This document shows positions 1-9,385 of a stretch of 64,000 nt of DNA, piece after piece. The translations under genes were made by a program, and so were the position numbers. This DNA comes from Chryseobacterium sp. OV279 (GTDB lineage Bacteria > Bacteroidota > Bacteroidia > Flavobacteriales > Weeksellaceae), in the NCBI RefSeq assembly GCF_900128945.1, contig NZ_FQUD01000004.1:310001-374000 (forward strand). The letters are read 5' to 3'. Within the stretch, counting starts at the first letter, position 1. Each line of letters begins with the position of its first letter. The notes under the pieces were generated by a model that was not told where the DNA came from, made no database searches, and saw only the letters and a program-made list of their open reading frames with translations.

Positions 1-475
1 CGTGTGGTACAGATGTATTCCGAACAGCCCGCCGCCTTCGCCGGGAGATCCTTGTGTCATCAATGGAGTAACCGGAGATTCATATACAGCAACAGATTCC
101 GGAGTATTTGGATTCTATGCCTGTACCGAGTATTGTCCGGATCAGTGTGAATTTTTAGGCACAGGAAATTTTATAAAGCTGAATTTCGGAAACTTTGAAC
201 AGTGCACGCTGGCAACAGGCGAAACAAAGCGCAAAGAAAATACGCTTAAAATATATCCGAATCCTACGGCGCAGTTCCTGTACATCGGAAAAGATTCCGA
301 TAAGAAATATAAAGAAGTCACCATCATGGATATGTCCGGAAAAGTAGCACTGCAGAAAAACAGTCATCACTATAGCGAACCGATAGATGTAAGCCGTCTG
401 GTTCCCGGAAATTATATGATTCTTTCTAAAGATACGGAAGGAAATACCTACAAGAATAAGTTCATAAAAAAGTAA
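1..475 (+). CDS. T9SS type A sorting-domain protein, C-terminal part (5' truncated)
   Basis: This is the last ~157 residues of a secreted protein whose start lies outside the window. The C-terminal ~80 residues have the classic type A sorting domain: a YPNPT motif near residue 86, a segment that reads as an IMDMSGK beta strand, a conserved PGNY/YMI stretch, and a basic KNKFIKK end. Such domains direct cargo through the type IX secretion system to the cell surface, where they are usually cleaved. The visible upstream part is Cys-, Pro- and Gly-rich (several CxxYC / CPDQC pairs) and gives no clear catalytic domain. The open frame continues to the window edge, so the first in-frame GTG is not taken as a start. 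Confidence 0.88.
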   Translation, partial: VWYRCIPNSPPPSPGDPCVINGVTGDSYTATDSGVFGFYACTEYCPDQCEFLGTGNFIKLNFGNFEQCTLATGETKRKENTLKIYPNPTAQFLYIGKDSDKKYKEVTIMDMSGKVALQKNSHHYSEPIDVSRLVPGNYMILSKDTEGNTYKNKFIKK

Positions 476-653
476 TAGAACACATCCTGAGTTAGTTTTT
501 TTTAATCGCTGATGAGCCGGTATAGAGACAGTCTGTACCGGTTTGTCTTTTTGTTGAAATTTTTTATAAAATGGATGAAGAAGCTTAAATCTGTCAATTT
601 TAAAGACCAAATTTTGAAAAATTATATTCTCTAATTTTACCAAAAACACAATC

Positions 654-2189
654 ATGCTGGTAAAAATTTATGGAAGTGCCATCCATGGAGTTGCGGCACA
701 AACCATTACTATTGAAGTGAATGTAGACACCGGAGGAGTAGGCTATCATCTGGTTGGGCTCCCTGATAATGCTATTAAAGAAAGCAGCTACAGGATCTCC
801 GCCTCATTAAGAAATGTCGGGTACAAAATTCCAGGGAAGAAAATTACCATCAATATGGCTCCCGCAGACCTTCGGAAAGAAGGCTCTGCTTATGACCTCA
901 GCATCGCTATTGGAATATTGGCCGCTTCAGATCAGATTCTCGCCGAAAATATCCAGGATTACATCATCATGGGCGAACTGTCATTAGACGGAAGCCTGCA
1001 GCCGATTAAAGGAGTGCTTCCTATCGCCATACAGGCCAGAGAAGAAGGTTTTAAAGGGATTATTCTTCCCATGCAGAACACCCGGGAAGCCGCTATTGTA
1101 GACAGTCTTGAAGTATACGGCGCTGAGAATATCAAAGAAGTAATCGATTTTTTTAATGAAGGAAAACCAATTAAAAGAATCATATTAGATACCAGAAAAG
1201 AATTTCAGGAAAAGATCAATGATTTTCCCTTCGATTTTTCTGAAGTTAAAGGACAGGAAACCGCAAAAAGAGCCATGGAAGTCGCTGCGGCAGGAGGACA
1301 TAACATTATATTGATTGGGCCTCCGGGCAGTGGAAAAACCATGCTGGCCAAACGAGTTCCGGGAATTTTACCTCCTCTCACCCTCAAAGAAGCTTTGGAA
1401 ACCACTAAAATACATTCTGTCGCAGGAAAAATAGGAGCAGAAACGTCCCTCATGACGGTTCGTCCTTTCCGTTCACCGCATCACACGATTTCGGATGTGG
1501 CGCTGGTAGGAGGCGGAAGTTATCCTCAGCCCGGAGAAATTTCTCTCGCCCACAACGGAGTTTTATTTCTGGATGAAATGCCGGAATTTAAAAGAACGGT
1601 TTTGGAAGTCATGAGACAGCCGCTTGAAGACCGTGAAGTCACCATTTCAAGAGCCAGATTTACCGTCAACTACCCTGCGAGTTTTATGCTCATTGCATCC
1701 ATGAATCCAAGTCCCAGTGGCTTTTTTCCCGATGATCCGGGGAATACTTCGTCCGTTTATGAAATGCAGCGATATATGAATAAATTATCCGGACCTTTAT
1801 TAGATAGGATCGACATTCATATTGAAGTACAGAAAGTTGAATTTGAACAGCTTGCTGAAAAAAGGAAAGGGGAGAAGAGTTCAGATATCCGGGATCGCGT
1901 TCTAAAAGCGCGCAATATTCAGAATGAACGGTATAAAGATCTTAATATCAGCTATAATGCTCAGATAGGTCCAAAGGAAATTGAGGCCTTCTGCAGTCTG
2001 GACGAAACATCACTGAACCTCATCAAGATGGCGATGGAAAAGCTGAACCTTTCCGCCAGAGCTTACGACCGGATCCTGAAAGTGGCCAGAACGGCCGCCG
2101 ATCTGGAGGGATCTGAACCTATACTTTCCCATCATATTTCAGAAGCGATTCAATACAGAAGTCTGGACCGTGAGTTTTGGAATGTATAA
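654..2189 (+). CDS. comM: YifB/ComM family Mg-chelatase-like AAA+ ATPase
   Basis: A 511-residue protein of full family length. The N-terminal ~170 residues form the ChlI-like domain typical of YifB (GLPDNAIKES and MAPADLRKEGSAYDL motifs). The AAA+ core follows, with a Walker A GPPGSGKT at residues 222-229 and a Walker B VLFLDEMPEF. The C-terminal Mg-chelatase domain carries the LDRIDIH motif and a helical SARAYDRILKVARTAADLEG segment. In other bacteria ComM is a hexameric branch-migration helicase that helps integrate incoming DNA during natural transformation. dprA, another transformation gene, lies elsewhere in this window (34634-35743), but the two are not linked. It appears monocistronic. 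ComM function is inferred from family; the fold assignment is firm. Confidence 0.93.
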   Translation: MLVKIYGSAIHGVAAQTITIEVNVDTGGVGYHLVGLPDNAIKESSYRISASLRNVGYKIPGKKITINMAPADLRKEGSAYDLSIAIGILAASDQILAENIQDYIIMGELSLDGSLQPIKGVLPIAIQAREEGFKGIILPMQNTREAAIVDSLEVYGAENIKEVIDFFNEGKPIKRIILDTRKEFQEKINDFPFDFSEVKGQETAKRAMEVAAAGGHNIILIGPPGSGKTMLAKRVPGILPPLTLKEALETTKIHSVAGKIGAETSLMTVRPFRSPHHTISDVALVGGGSYPQPGEISLAHNGVLFLDEMPEFKRTVLEVMRQPLEDREVTISRARFTVNYPASFMLIASMNPSPSGFFPDDPGNTSSVYEMQRYMNKLSGPLLDRIDIHIEVQKVEFEQLAEKRKGEKSSDIRDRVLKARNIQNERYKDLNISYNAQIGPKEIEAFCSLDETSLNLIKMAMEKLNLSARAYDRILKVARTAADLEGSEPILSHHISEAIQYRSLDREFWNV

Positions 2190-2613
2190 TTCTGAATTGT
2201 GCAATAAATACTTAATTTCAATAATCCTGTCTTCTTTATAAAAATCTCTTATTTTAAGTATTTAATCTTGATTGATTTTGGTGTTTCGATTTAATTTTCT
2301 CCTAAATACAGTCTAAAATGATTGGTTTTATGATTTGAATTAATTCTCTTCAATGGGAAGATTTATATTTATTTAACTCATGATGCAAAATATTATGTTA
2401 AATTTGATTACCAAATTTTTAAAAATATTACATTATGAAAGAAAAATCAATTAATGGAACTTAGGAGAGCCTAAATTAAATAACGTTCCTGAAGAATTAA
2501 TCCTATTCTTTACCGGTTGAATTGTAATAGACTGTTTTTAAACACGTTTAAGGTTCTGCTATGCATGCAGATCATTCCGATCTTTATCATTAACCAAAAA
2601 CGAAAAAACTAAT
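2190..2613. other. Long A/T-rich intergenic region before the A-T-R reductase gene
   Basis: 424 bases with no intact gene. It is strongly A/T-rich. It contains a broken small reading frame (2435-2520, listed separately) and a TGCATGCA-type palindrome near 2561-2570. I found no confident TTG/TAnnTTTG promoter, although a long leader for the downstream gene is plausible. Confidence 0.5.
2435..2520 (+). pseudogene. Possible remnant of a short peptide gene (frameshifted)
   Basis: An ATG at 2435 opens a frame reading MKEKSINGT and then meets TAG at 2462. In the -1 frame, starting at 2464, the sequence continues as GEPKLNNVPEELILFFTG and ends with TGA at 2518-2520. Joined by one frameshift this would be a ~28-residue peptide. 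Short peptides ending in hydrophobic/Gly residues occur near biosynthetic genes in this phylum, but I recognise no family, and this could be chance. Confidence 0.2.
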
Positions 2614-5600
2614 ATGCCAAATACCTTATCAAACCCATCGGGGCAGCCGGCCGGTGTGCCGGTTCTTTTATCTTCAGAAGACCGTGAAAAACTTCTTAAT
2701 GATTTCAATACCACAAACTGGGATTACCCCAAAGAAGAAACGCTGGTTTCCCTTTTCAAAAAGCAGGTAGCTCTTCATCCTGAAAATACTGCTGCTGTTT
2801 ATCAGGGTAAACAGATTTCGTATCGGGAACTTGATCTGAAAAGTAATCAATTGGCCAATGCTCTCTTAGAAAAAGGAATAAAAGAGGAAATGTATGTTCC
2901 GGTATGGCTGGACCGTTCATTAGAATGGCTTATTGCCATTTTGGGAATTCTGAAAACCGGTGCCGCTTATGTACCGATAGATCCTGCTTATCCAGTTAAG
3001 CGTGTAGAATATATTCTTGCAGACGCCTCAGCAGAAATCATACTGACCGACCCGTCACGGGGAAATCTCCTGCCGAACGGGATCAAGACTGAAATTTTCT
3101 ATCTGGATCAGATGGAAAGCCTTGCCGGGTTTTCTCCGGAGCAGCCGGATATCACGCCTCATCAGGATGCGTTGGCCTATACGATCTACACCTCCGGGTC
3201 TACAGGAAATCCAAAAGGGGTTATGATCTCTCATCACAGCATCCAGCATCTGGTCACATGGCACAACCATTATTTTCATGTTGATCATACCTCACGCCTT
3301 ACGCTTGTCGCCGGACTGGCATTTGATATCTCAGTATGGGAAACCTGGTCGGCACTTACTGCCGGTGCCGTACTTTTTATCGCAGGCAATGAAGACCGGG
3401 TAGAAGCTTCAGAACTGGTGAAGTATTACCGTAAAAACCGCATTACTCACGGATTTGTACCCACTGTTCTGGTTCCCTCTGTCGTAGCTGAAACCAGAAA
3501 TTATACAGATCTGGAGCTCAAATACCTTTTTACAGGAGGTGAAAAATTAAAGCCTGTTCTTACCAGCGAATTGAGTTATGAACTGATCGATTATTATGGG
3601 CCTACGGAATGCACGGTTTATGCAACTTTTAAAAAAGTAAAAGACATCAATGGAGCCTATGTTTCTTCCATCGGTAAACCGGTTGCCAATGCAAAGGCTT
3701 GCATTTTAAGTGAAAATTATGAACTTCTGCCTGTTGGAGCAGTCGGAGAATTATACATCGGAGGAAATATTCTTGCCAAAGGTTACCTCAATAATGAAGA
3801 ACTTACTGCGTTAAAATTCATTGCGAGTCCGTTCAGGGAAAACGAAAAACTGTACCGAACCGGAGATCTCGCCCGCTGGAAACCGGACGGCGATATTGAA
3901 TTTCTAGGAAGAATAGACAATCAGGTGAAAATCCGTGGATTCCGCGTGGAACTGGGAGAAATAGAACGTACGCTTGCCCGTTTGGATGGAATACAGGAAG
4001 CCGCAGTAATCACTAAAGACCATGCGGGAAGCAATAAATACATCGTTGCGTTTATCGTATTTAAATCGGATGCAAAAGCAGATGCAGCGTGGGTAAGGCA
4101 GCAGTTAAAAGAAGAATTACCCGGCTACATGATTCCTGCGCAAATTGTAAGTGTGGATAAGATACCCCTTACTTCGAATGGAAAAACTGACATTCATTTC
4201 CTGAAAGAACTGGCAGATAAAGAGGCTAAAGAACTTATTTCTACAGAACCGCCTACCAACGAGACTGAAAGAATTATTGCAGACATCTGGTCAGAGGAAC
4301 TGGAGCGTCCGGTGATTAATATAACAGATAACTTTTTTGATATCGGAGGAAATTCTCTCCTCGTGGCTATAGTGGCTACAGCGTTGAACTCAAAGCTTGA
4401 TACCAAAGTTTATATGCGGGATATCTACCAGTTTCCGGTATTGAAACAGCTCGCAGATGAATTGATTACCAGAGCTAAAGAAGCGCGTGAAGCTATTCCC
4501 GTGGAAGATGTTGAACCTTATGTCGCTCTTCAACAGGATGTTTACCTTGCTCCCGGAACCGTTTTTGCCGGCGGTTTTGATCCTAAACAATTGGAAAAAC
4601 CTAAGACGATATTTTTGACCGGAGTGACCGGATTTGTAGGAATTCATCTTCTGCAGGAACTTTTAAATACGACCGATGCGGATATTTACTGTCTGGTGAG
4701 AGCTCAGGATGAATTTCATGCCGTGGAGAAAATAGACCGATGTTTTAAACAGTATCATATTGAACGGAAAGAAGAGCAGAAACCAAGAATCATTCCGGTA
4801 ATTGGTGACCTTTCACTTCCGTTACTGGGCCTTTCTGATGAGGTGTTTAAAAGCCTTGCGGGGATGCTGGACCTTATTTATCATTCCGGAAGTTCTGTGA
4901 ATTTTATTGAACCTTATTCCTATATGAAGGCTCCAAATGTGGAAGGATTAAGAGAGATTATAAAGCTCGCCGGCGCCGAAAAAACTAAATGTCTGGCCCT
5001 TCTTTCTACCATTTCTGTTTATAGCTGGGGACACGTATTTACTGGTAAAACAGTTATGCTGGAAAGTGATGACATTGCCCAGAATCTGATGTCTGTAAGC
5101 AAAGACATTGGTTATGTAAGAAGCAAATGGGTGATGGAAGCAGTCGCTGATCTCGCGGCTAAAGAAGGCCTTCCGCTGATCACCTACCGTCTGGGTTATG
5201 CGATGTGTCACAGTGAAACAGGTGCCAGTGCGCCTTATCAGTGGTGGTCCGGTTTGGTAAAAAACTGTGTGGAATTTAAATCCTATCCTCTGCTGACAGA
5301 GCTAAGGGAAGGACTGATCACGGTAGATTATATGACCAAAGCAATGGCTCACATCACAAAAAATAAAGAAGCAGTAGGGAAAAAGTTCAATCTTATCGCC
5401 AGACCGGAAACCAATCTTACCCTGGAAAGTTTCTTTGCGCTGTTGAAGAAATATTATCCGCTGACTCTTGAAGGACTTCCTTATAAAGAATGGAGAAAAC
5501 AATGGGAAGATGACAGTAAAAACAGGCTATATCCACTGACCAGTCTCTTTAAGGATAATATGCATGAAGGACTTTCCACGGTGGAGCTGTATCAGAATAC

Positions 5601-5721
5601 GTATGTTTGGGATTGTTCCAATGTGATACAGTTCTTAGAAAATTCCGGAATTGAGGAACCTGCATTTGATAAGAAAATGCTTGATGCTTACCTTAACTAT
5701 TTAGGAATTCCTATTTCGTAA
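2614..5721 (+). CDS. NRPS-like A-T-R protein (adenylation, carrier, thioester reductase)
   Basis: A 1035-residue three-domain enzyme. The adenylation domain (~25-540) has core motifs TSGSTGNPKG (193-202), FDISVWE (237-243), GPTE (329-332), YRTGDLARW and an NGKTD C-terminal lysine motif. The carrier domain has DNFFDIGGNSLL, with Ser581 as the predicted phosphopantetheine site. The reductase domain begins with the NAD(P)-binding TGVTGFVG (669-676) and has a Tyr834-x3-Lys838 catalytic pair typical of extended SDR reductases. The architecture matches carboxylate or aminoacyl reductases that activate an acid, load it on the carrier and release it reductively as an aldehyde or alcohol. Asp238, at the position that normally binds the alpha-amino group, suggests an amino-acid substrate (inference). 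There is no condensation domain, and no phosphopantetheinyl transferase or tailoring enzyme nearby, so it stands alone and its product is unknown. Confidence 0.9.
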   Translation: MPNTLSNPSGQPAGVPVLLSSEDREKLLNDFNTTNWDYPKEETLVSLFKKQVALHPENTAAVYQGKQISYRELDLKSNQLANALLEKGIKEEMYVPVWLDRSLEWLIAILGILKTGAAYVPIDPAYPVKRVEYILADASAEIILTDPSRGNLLPNGIKTEIFYLDQMESLAGFSPEQPDITPHQDALAYTIYTSGSTGNPKGVMISHHSIQHLVTWHNHYFHVDHTSRLTLVAGLAFDISVWETWSALTAGAVLFIAGNEDRVEASELVKYYRKNRITHGFVPTVLVPSVVAETRNYTDLELKYLFTGGEKLKPVLTSELSYELIDYYGPTECTVYATFKKVKDINGAYVSSIGKPVANAKACILSENYELLPVGAVGELYIGGNILAKGYLNNEELTALKFIASPFRENEKLYRTGDLARWKPDGDIEFLGRIDNQVKIRGFRVELGEIERTLARLDGIQEAAVITKDHAGSNKYIVAFIVFKSDAKADAAWVRQQLKEELPGYMIPAQIVSVDKIPLTSNGKTDIHFLKELADKEAKELISTEPPTNETERIIADIWSEELERPVINITDNFFDIGGNSLLVAIVATALNSKLDTKVYMRDIYQFPVLKQLADELITRAKEAREAIPVEDVEPYVALQQDVYLAPGTVFAGGFDPKQLEKPKTIFLTGVTGFVGIHLLQELLNTTDADIYCLVRAQDEFHAVEKIDRCFKQYHIERKEEQKPRIIPVIGDLSLPLLGLSDEVFKSLAGMLDLIYHSGSSVNFIEPYSYMKAPNVEGLREIIKLAGAEKTKCLALLSTISVYSWGHVFTGKTVMLESDDIAQNLMSVSKDIGYVRSKWVMEAVADLAAKEGLPLITYRLGYAMCHSETGASAPYQWWSGLVKNCVEFKSYPLLTELREGLITVDYMTKAMAHITKNKEAVGKKFNLIARPETNLTLESFFALLKKYYPLTLEGLPYKEWRKQWEDDSKNRLYPLTSLFKDNMHEGLSTVELYQNTYVWDCSNVIQFLENSGIEEPAFDKKMLDAYLNYLGIPIS

Positions 5722-5740
5722 TTATTTTATTTATAGCCTA

Positions 5741-5771
5741 AAATACCAGACAGTCTTGCTGTCTGGTATTT
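5741..5771. terminator. Bidirectional hairpin terminator
   Basis: A perfect 13-bp stem (5741-5753 with 5759-5771), loop TCTTG, with A-run and T-run flanks. It lies between the convergent A-T-R reductase and spondin genes and should serve both. Confidence 0.85.
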
Positions 5772-5803
5772 TTATGAATTGAATTTAAAAGACTTTTAAA
5801 TTG

Positions 5804-7027
5804 TTAATTGATCGTTACTTTAATCACATTCTGCACTGCCGCAACCGGAAAGATGCTTCCCACTTTTGCAATAGGCTTGCTTTCACTTTGCGGTGTTCCT
5901 CCGAATAAAGCCTGTCTGTTTCCTGCACCGGGATATTGATCTACTCCCGTTCCGGAATCAAATAGGGTAGTTTTTGAAGTAAGATCACCTTTAGCATTGG
6001 CATCAATACTTTGCTCATTAGCATAAAACCAGTCATTGGAGAACCCAAACATGGTAACATAGGCGATTTTATCTCCGGGAGCGGCCGTAAATTGAGTCAT
6101 CACCTTACTTCCGGGAGCTACAGGTGCACTTCCTGCCACATAAACACCTTTAACATTCGGTAAAGTTTTTAGGCTGGTCTGAAGTTTTGAAACATTTCCA
6201 GACTGTGAAATTTCCTTTAATCCTTTTCCTGCATCCGTCTGCCCTAATTCATACACAGGATTTTTATCACCGGTGTAAACAACGACTAAAGCAGGGGATA
6301 ATCCTGTCATAATTCCCGTATTTGCATTAAGTTTCATCATCATTTTGCTAATGTTCCCCATCTGGGCTATATCCGTAATTTCAGGATTTGATAAAGCATT
6401 TGCTGTGAAAAAGGGAGTGCTGTTAAGAAGTTGAGATCCATTGTAATTTGAAACTGCCCATACGCCCGGCGAAAATGGAGTTTCGTTGGCTGTTCCTCCG
6501 GAATTGTTGCTGATGGTCAGTGTAAATTCAGAAGAAACGTCATTGTACGTAAGATTAAGTTTCATCAGTTGAGGAGCGTTCACATTTGGAACCTGAGCAA
6601 TAGGTTTGCTTTCCACCTGGCCGGAAATGTCATTTTTTGTTCCGTTATCCCACAATAGTACCTGTGAAGAAACATCTCCGATGACCGCATTTCCATTGTC
6701 ATCAAATAGCTTAATTCCAGGCTGCTTTGAGGCAAAAAACCAATCTTTGGAAGCTCCGTACATCGTTGCCAACATAAGAGCTTGTGTTTTTCCCGCACTA
6801 AATGTAAAAGAAGCTGACTGCCCGGGCAAAATCACCGTGCTGCCTGTCCCCTGAAAGCTTCCGCTTTCGACAAAATCTTTTGGGGTGACCACATTTTCAA
6901 AAGTGATGGTTCTTTGGACAGAAGTATTTTCCATCATCATATTGTCATTATCATCACAAGAGCTAAGAATAAACGCTGTCAGTATTCCCGCTGCTAACGA
7001 CGCTGTTTTGAATAGGTTTTTTTTCAT
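5804..7027 (-). CDS. Spondin-domain lipoprotein
   Basis: The start is set at the internal ATG (7027), which gives a 407-residue protein beginning MKKNLFKTASLAAGILTAF with a lipobox LSSC. The longer frame from 7090 adds 21 residues that do not fit a signal peptide. After a short Asp/Asn/Met-rich linker come two tandem spondin_N-like modules. The first contains TFENV and DWFFASKQPGIKLFDDNG; the second contains DWFYANEQSID. Each ends in a SESKPIA/VESKPIA segment followed by a Val/Leu-rich strand. Bacterial spondin-domain proteins are poorly characterised; a surface or adhesion role is inference. It is convergent with the A-T-R reductase gene and divergent from the beta-helix gene. Confidence 0.82.
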   Translation of the reverse strand: MKKNLFKTASLAAGILTAFILSSCDDNDNMMMENTSVQRTITFENVVTPKDFVESGSFQGTGSTVILPGQSASFTFSAGKTQALMLATMYGASKDWFFASKQPGIKLFDDNGNAVIGDVSSQVLLWDNGTKNDISGQVESKPIAQVPNVNAPQLMKLNLTYNDVSSEFTLTISNNSGGTANETPFSPGVWAVSNYNGSQLLNSTPFFTANALSNPEITDIAQMGNISKMMMKLNANTGIMTGLSPALVVVYTGDKNPVYELGQTDAGKGLKEISQSGNVSKLQTSLKTLPNVKGVYVAGSAPVAPGSKVMTQFTAAPGDKIAYVTMFGFSNDWFYANEQSIDANAKGDLTSKTTLFDSGTGVDQYPGAGNRQALFGGTPQSESKPIAKVGSIFPVAAVQNVIKVTIN

Positions 7028-7254
7028 AAATAAAATTTTTGTTACACCACTACTGTCGGGGAGGTTGGTAAATCCTGACAGGAATTTCATTCATTTGTTT
7101 TTAATGTATTGAAAATCAGTGTATTTATTTTTTGTTTTTTAAATATAACACGTCGAGTTCTGTCGTTTTGCGTGGCGATATTTGCAGGAGGAGGGAAGAG
7201 AGATAGTTACCTATAAAATCTCTGTCTTAAAATTAACCAACAAAAAATATTTTT

Positions 7255-9312
7255 ATGAGTTTTCCATGTATTGTAAAGAACACGATGGCAGAGATGAGAA
7301 GTCTGTCGGCTGCGGAAATAACAGATCTTCAAAACGGCATTTATAAGGGAGTTTGTCTTTTAGGATATTATGAAAAAAGAGATACACCAAACCCTGTTAT
7401 TTATCATTTGTCTGCTACATTGGGCACAGATGATGGAGGCAGTGTTATTGAAACGGGAGGAATCAAACTGGAACATAATTTCACCCATGATCTGGATGTC
7501 CGATACTTTGGAGTAAAAGGAAATGGGACGTATAATGATACGCCGTTTGTCTTATCTTACTTTAATTACGTTAATGCGAATAATCTGTTTTGGGTCGTTC
7601 CGGGTAATTTTAAAGTCGTTGTAAAGCAGTCTTTTGAAATTAAAACGAGCGGAAGATGCGACGGAAAATTTATTCTTAGGAATGAGAATAGTGAGGTGGC
7701 CATAACAATTGCCCGAAAATTCAATGGTGAGGCAGTGGATATAAGCACATGGGATACGGTTAAAATGAAACGTGGCAGTTTGGATGTAGGTTTTAGTAAT
7801 ACAGGCGTTGCTAATCTGTATTTTGATTCCGAAGAGATACTGATTGACCGTGATGGTACTTCTTCTGAAACTTATTATAATAAGAGAGAATTTATTAGAA
7901 GTGTTGACGGTAAATTGACTACTCCTTTAGTTTGTTCTTACAGACAAGATTCTCTTAACCTTCAGGTACTGAAGGTTAAGAAATACATCTTTGAAGAGCC
8001 TATTTCTATAGATAATCTTAGTATTGAAACGGATGGAAATCTAAACGAGGCTAAATATTTATTTGTTAATAGAGATAATGTTACCCTTAACAACCCGCAA
8101 ATTATTAATAAAATAAATAATATGGGAGTCGTTAATGTAGGAGCTGTAGCTCTTGAAATACAGGAGTGTGCTGACGTTATCATAAATAGTCCTTTCATAA
8201 AAGGGTTTAGAAAGGCTGGTGTTGGGTATGGTATTGCAAATTATTACTCAATAGGTGTCATTATTAATGATGGAAATGTAGTAGAATGCAGACATGGATA
8301 TACCGGGAGAAACAGTGTAGATGTCACCATCAACAGAGGCGTTTGGGAAGACGGTATAGATGATCACTGGACAGATAGATTTACAGCCAATAATACCATT
8401 GTAAAAACAGGGAAAGGCGCGGCCGCATTTCAATTTGCAGGCAATGATATTACTCTCAACTCTCCGATAGTGAATGGAAGTGCCAGCATATTCTTCGGGA
8501 TCAGGTTGGATACGCCCAGCTTAGGGGGAATTGTAAATATAAATAATCCTGTTTTTAACACTAAAGATTCCAGTAATCAATCAGGCACAAGAGATATTTA
8601 TATGTTCTCATATACCAGCCCGGGCGGAAATGTTGGGAATGCAATGCTACAAAAGTATGCGGTAGATCCAAAACTTCCTGAGAGCCTTAATATAATCAAC
8701 CCAATTATTAATACGGATGCTGATTTAGTGTATGGCTTCTTCTTGGGCGTTCTAAATCGGGCGTATACCAATATTAAAAATTTGAAAATAACGGATACCA
8801 TTCTAAATGCAAAGCCTACAACTCAATATACTGCAGTACAAATCATTAAGGATAATGTTAATCAGCAGGACCACAATACAAATATAGAAATCACCGGTAG
8901 GCTGACAACAAATGCGCTTGCTACCACATGTGTATATTTAAGTTCAATAGACCACACTGTATTTAGCCGTCGAGCTAATATATATTTAACCGATTGTTTC
9001 GGATATGGAAGAGTTGTATTTAGTGGAGCAAATCTTGGAACTCTTATCATGGATGGTGGAGAAATCAATGATTTTAATACGGATCGTGCGGAAGCATCCC
9101 TTTCTAATTGTAACATCCAGTTCAAAAATGTAGAATGGAAAGGGGGGAAAATTGATCATCTTACTCATGCTCTGTTTCAAAACTGTGTTTTTACCGGAAA
9201 TTACGTATTTCCTTCAGTTGGTAGCGTATCATTGGTTAATAATGTTAAATATGCCGGTGTTTCAGGATTGCCTTCTAATATTGTCAACAGTATGAATCCT
9301 CCGTTTGCATAA
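7255..9312 (+). CDS. Right-handed beta-helix (pectate-lyase-like) protein, tailspike-like
   Basis: A 685-residue protein. Residues ~80-130 carry the Pectate_lyase_3-type entry sequence (VRYFGVKGNGTYNDT). The rest is rich in the short Asn/Val/Ile ladders expected of a right-handed parallel beta helix. The first ~75 residues (LGYYEKRDTP and DDGGSVI) resemble N-terminal segments of phage-tail or tailspike-like proteins found scattered in flavobacterial genomes. There is no signal peptide and no C-terminal T9SS domain. A second ATG at 7285 is possible. It is a lone gene, more A/T-rich than its neighbours. It may be an orphan phage-derived or transferred gene; the enzymatic activity is unknown. 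Confidence 0.7.
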   Translation: MSFPCIVKNTMAEMRSLSAAEITDLQNGIYKGVCLLGYYEKRDTPNPVIYHLSATLGTDDGGSVIETGGIKLEHNFTHDLDVRYFGVKGNGTYNDTPFVLSYFNYVNANNLFWVVPGNFKVVVKQSFEIKTSGRCDGKFILRNENSEVAITIARKFNGEAVDISTWDTVKMKRGSLDVGFSNTGVANLYFDSEEILIDRDGTSSETYYNKREFIRSVDGKLTTPLVCSYRQDSLNLQVLKVKKYIFEEPISIDNLSIETDGNLNEAKYLFVNRDNVTLNNPQIINKINNMGVVNVGAVALEIQECADVIINSPFIKGFRKAGVGYGIANYYSIGVIINDGNVVECRHGYTGRNSVDVTINRGVWEDGIDDHWTDRFTANNTIVKTGKGAAAFQFAGNDITLNSPIVNGSASIFFGIRLDTPSLGGIVNINNPVFNTKDSSNQSGTRDIYMFSYTSPGGNVGNAMLQKYAVDPKLPESLNIINPIINTDADLVYGFFLGVLNRAYTNIKNLKITDTILNAKPTTQYTAVQIIKDNVNQQDHNTNIEITGRLTTNALATTCVYLSSIDHTVFSRRANIYLTDCFGYGRVVFSGANLGTLIMDGGEINDFNTDRAEASLSNCNIQFKNVEWKGGKIDHLTHALFQNCVFTGNYVFPSVGSVSLVNNVKYAGVSGLPSNIVNSMNPPFA

Positions 9313-9354
9313 AAAAACAAATACTTACTAAACCAATTCATTTAAAATAAACCC

Positions 9355-9385
9355 AAAGAGTTCAGGATTTTCCTGGGCTCTTTTT
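9355..9385. terminator. Terminator after the beta-helix gene
   Basis: An imperfect hairpin (AAAGAG-TT-CAGGA pairing with TCCTG-GG-CTCTTT) followed by a T-run. The stop codon of the opposing YdeI-like gene lies inside the T-run. Confidence 0.65.

Noticed and set aside
155..655. 166-codon minus-strand open frame
   Set aside because: Antisense to the T9SS protein end and its terminator region; no family pattern, and the sense frame has a clear sorting domain.
7028..7090. Longer spondin protein start
   Set aside because: The extra 21 residues precede a standard lipoprotein signal; the internal ATG gives a proper signal peptide.
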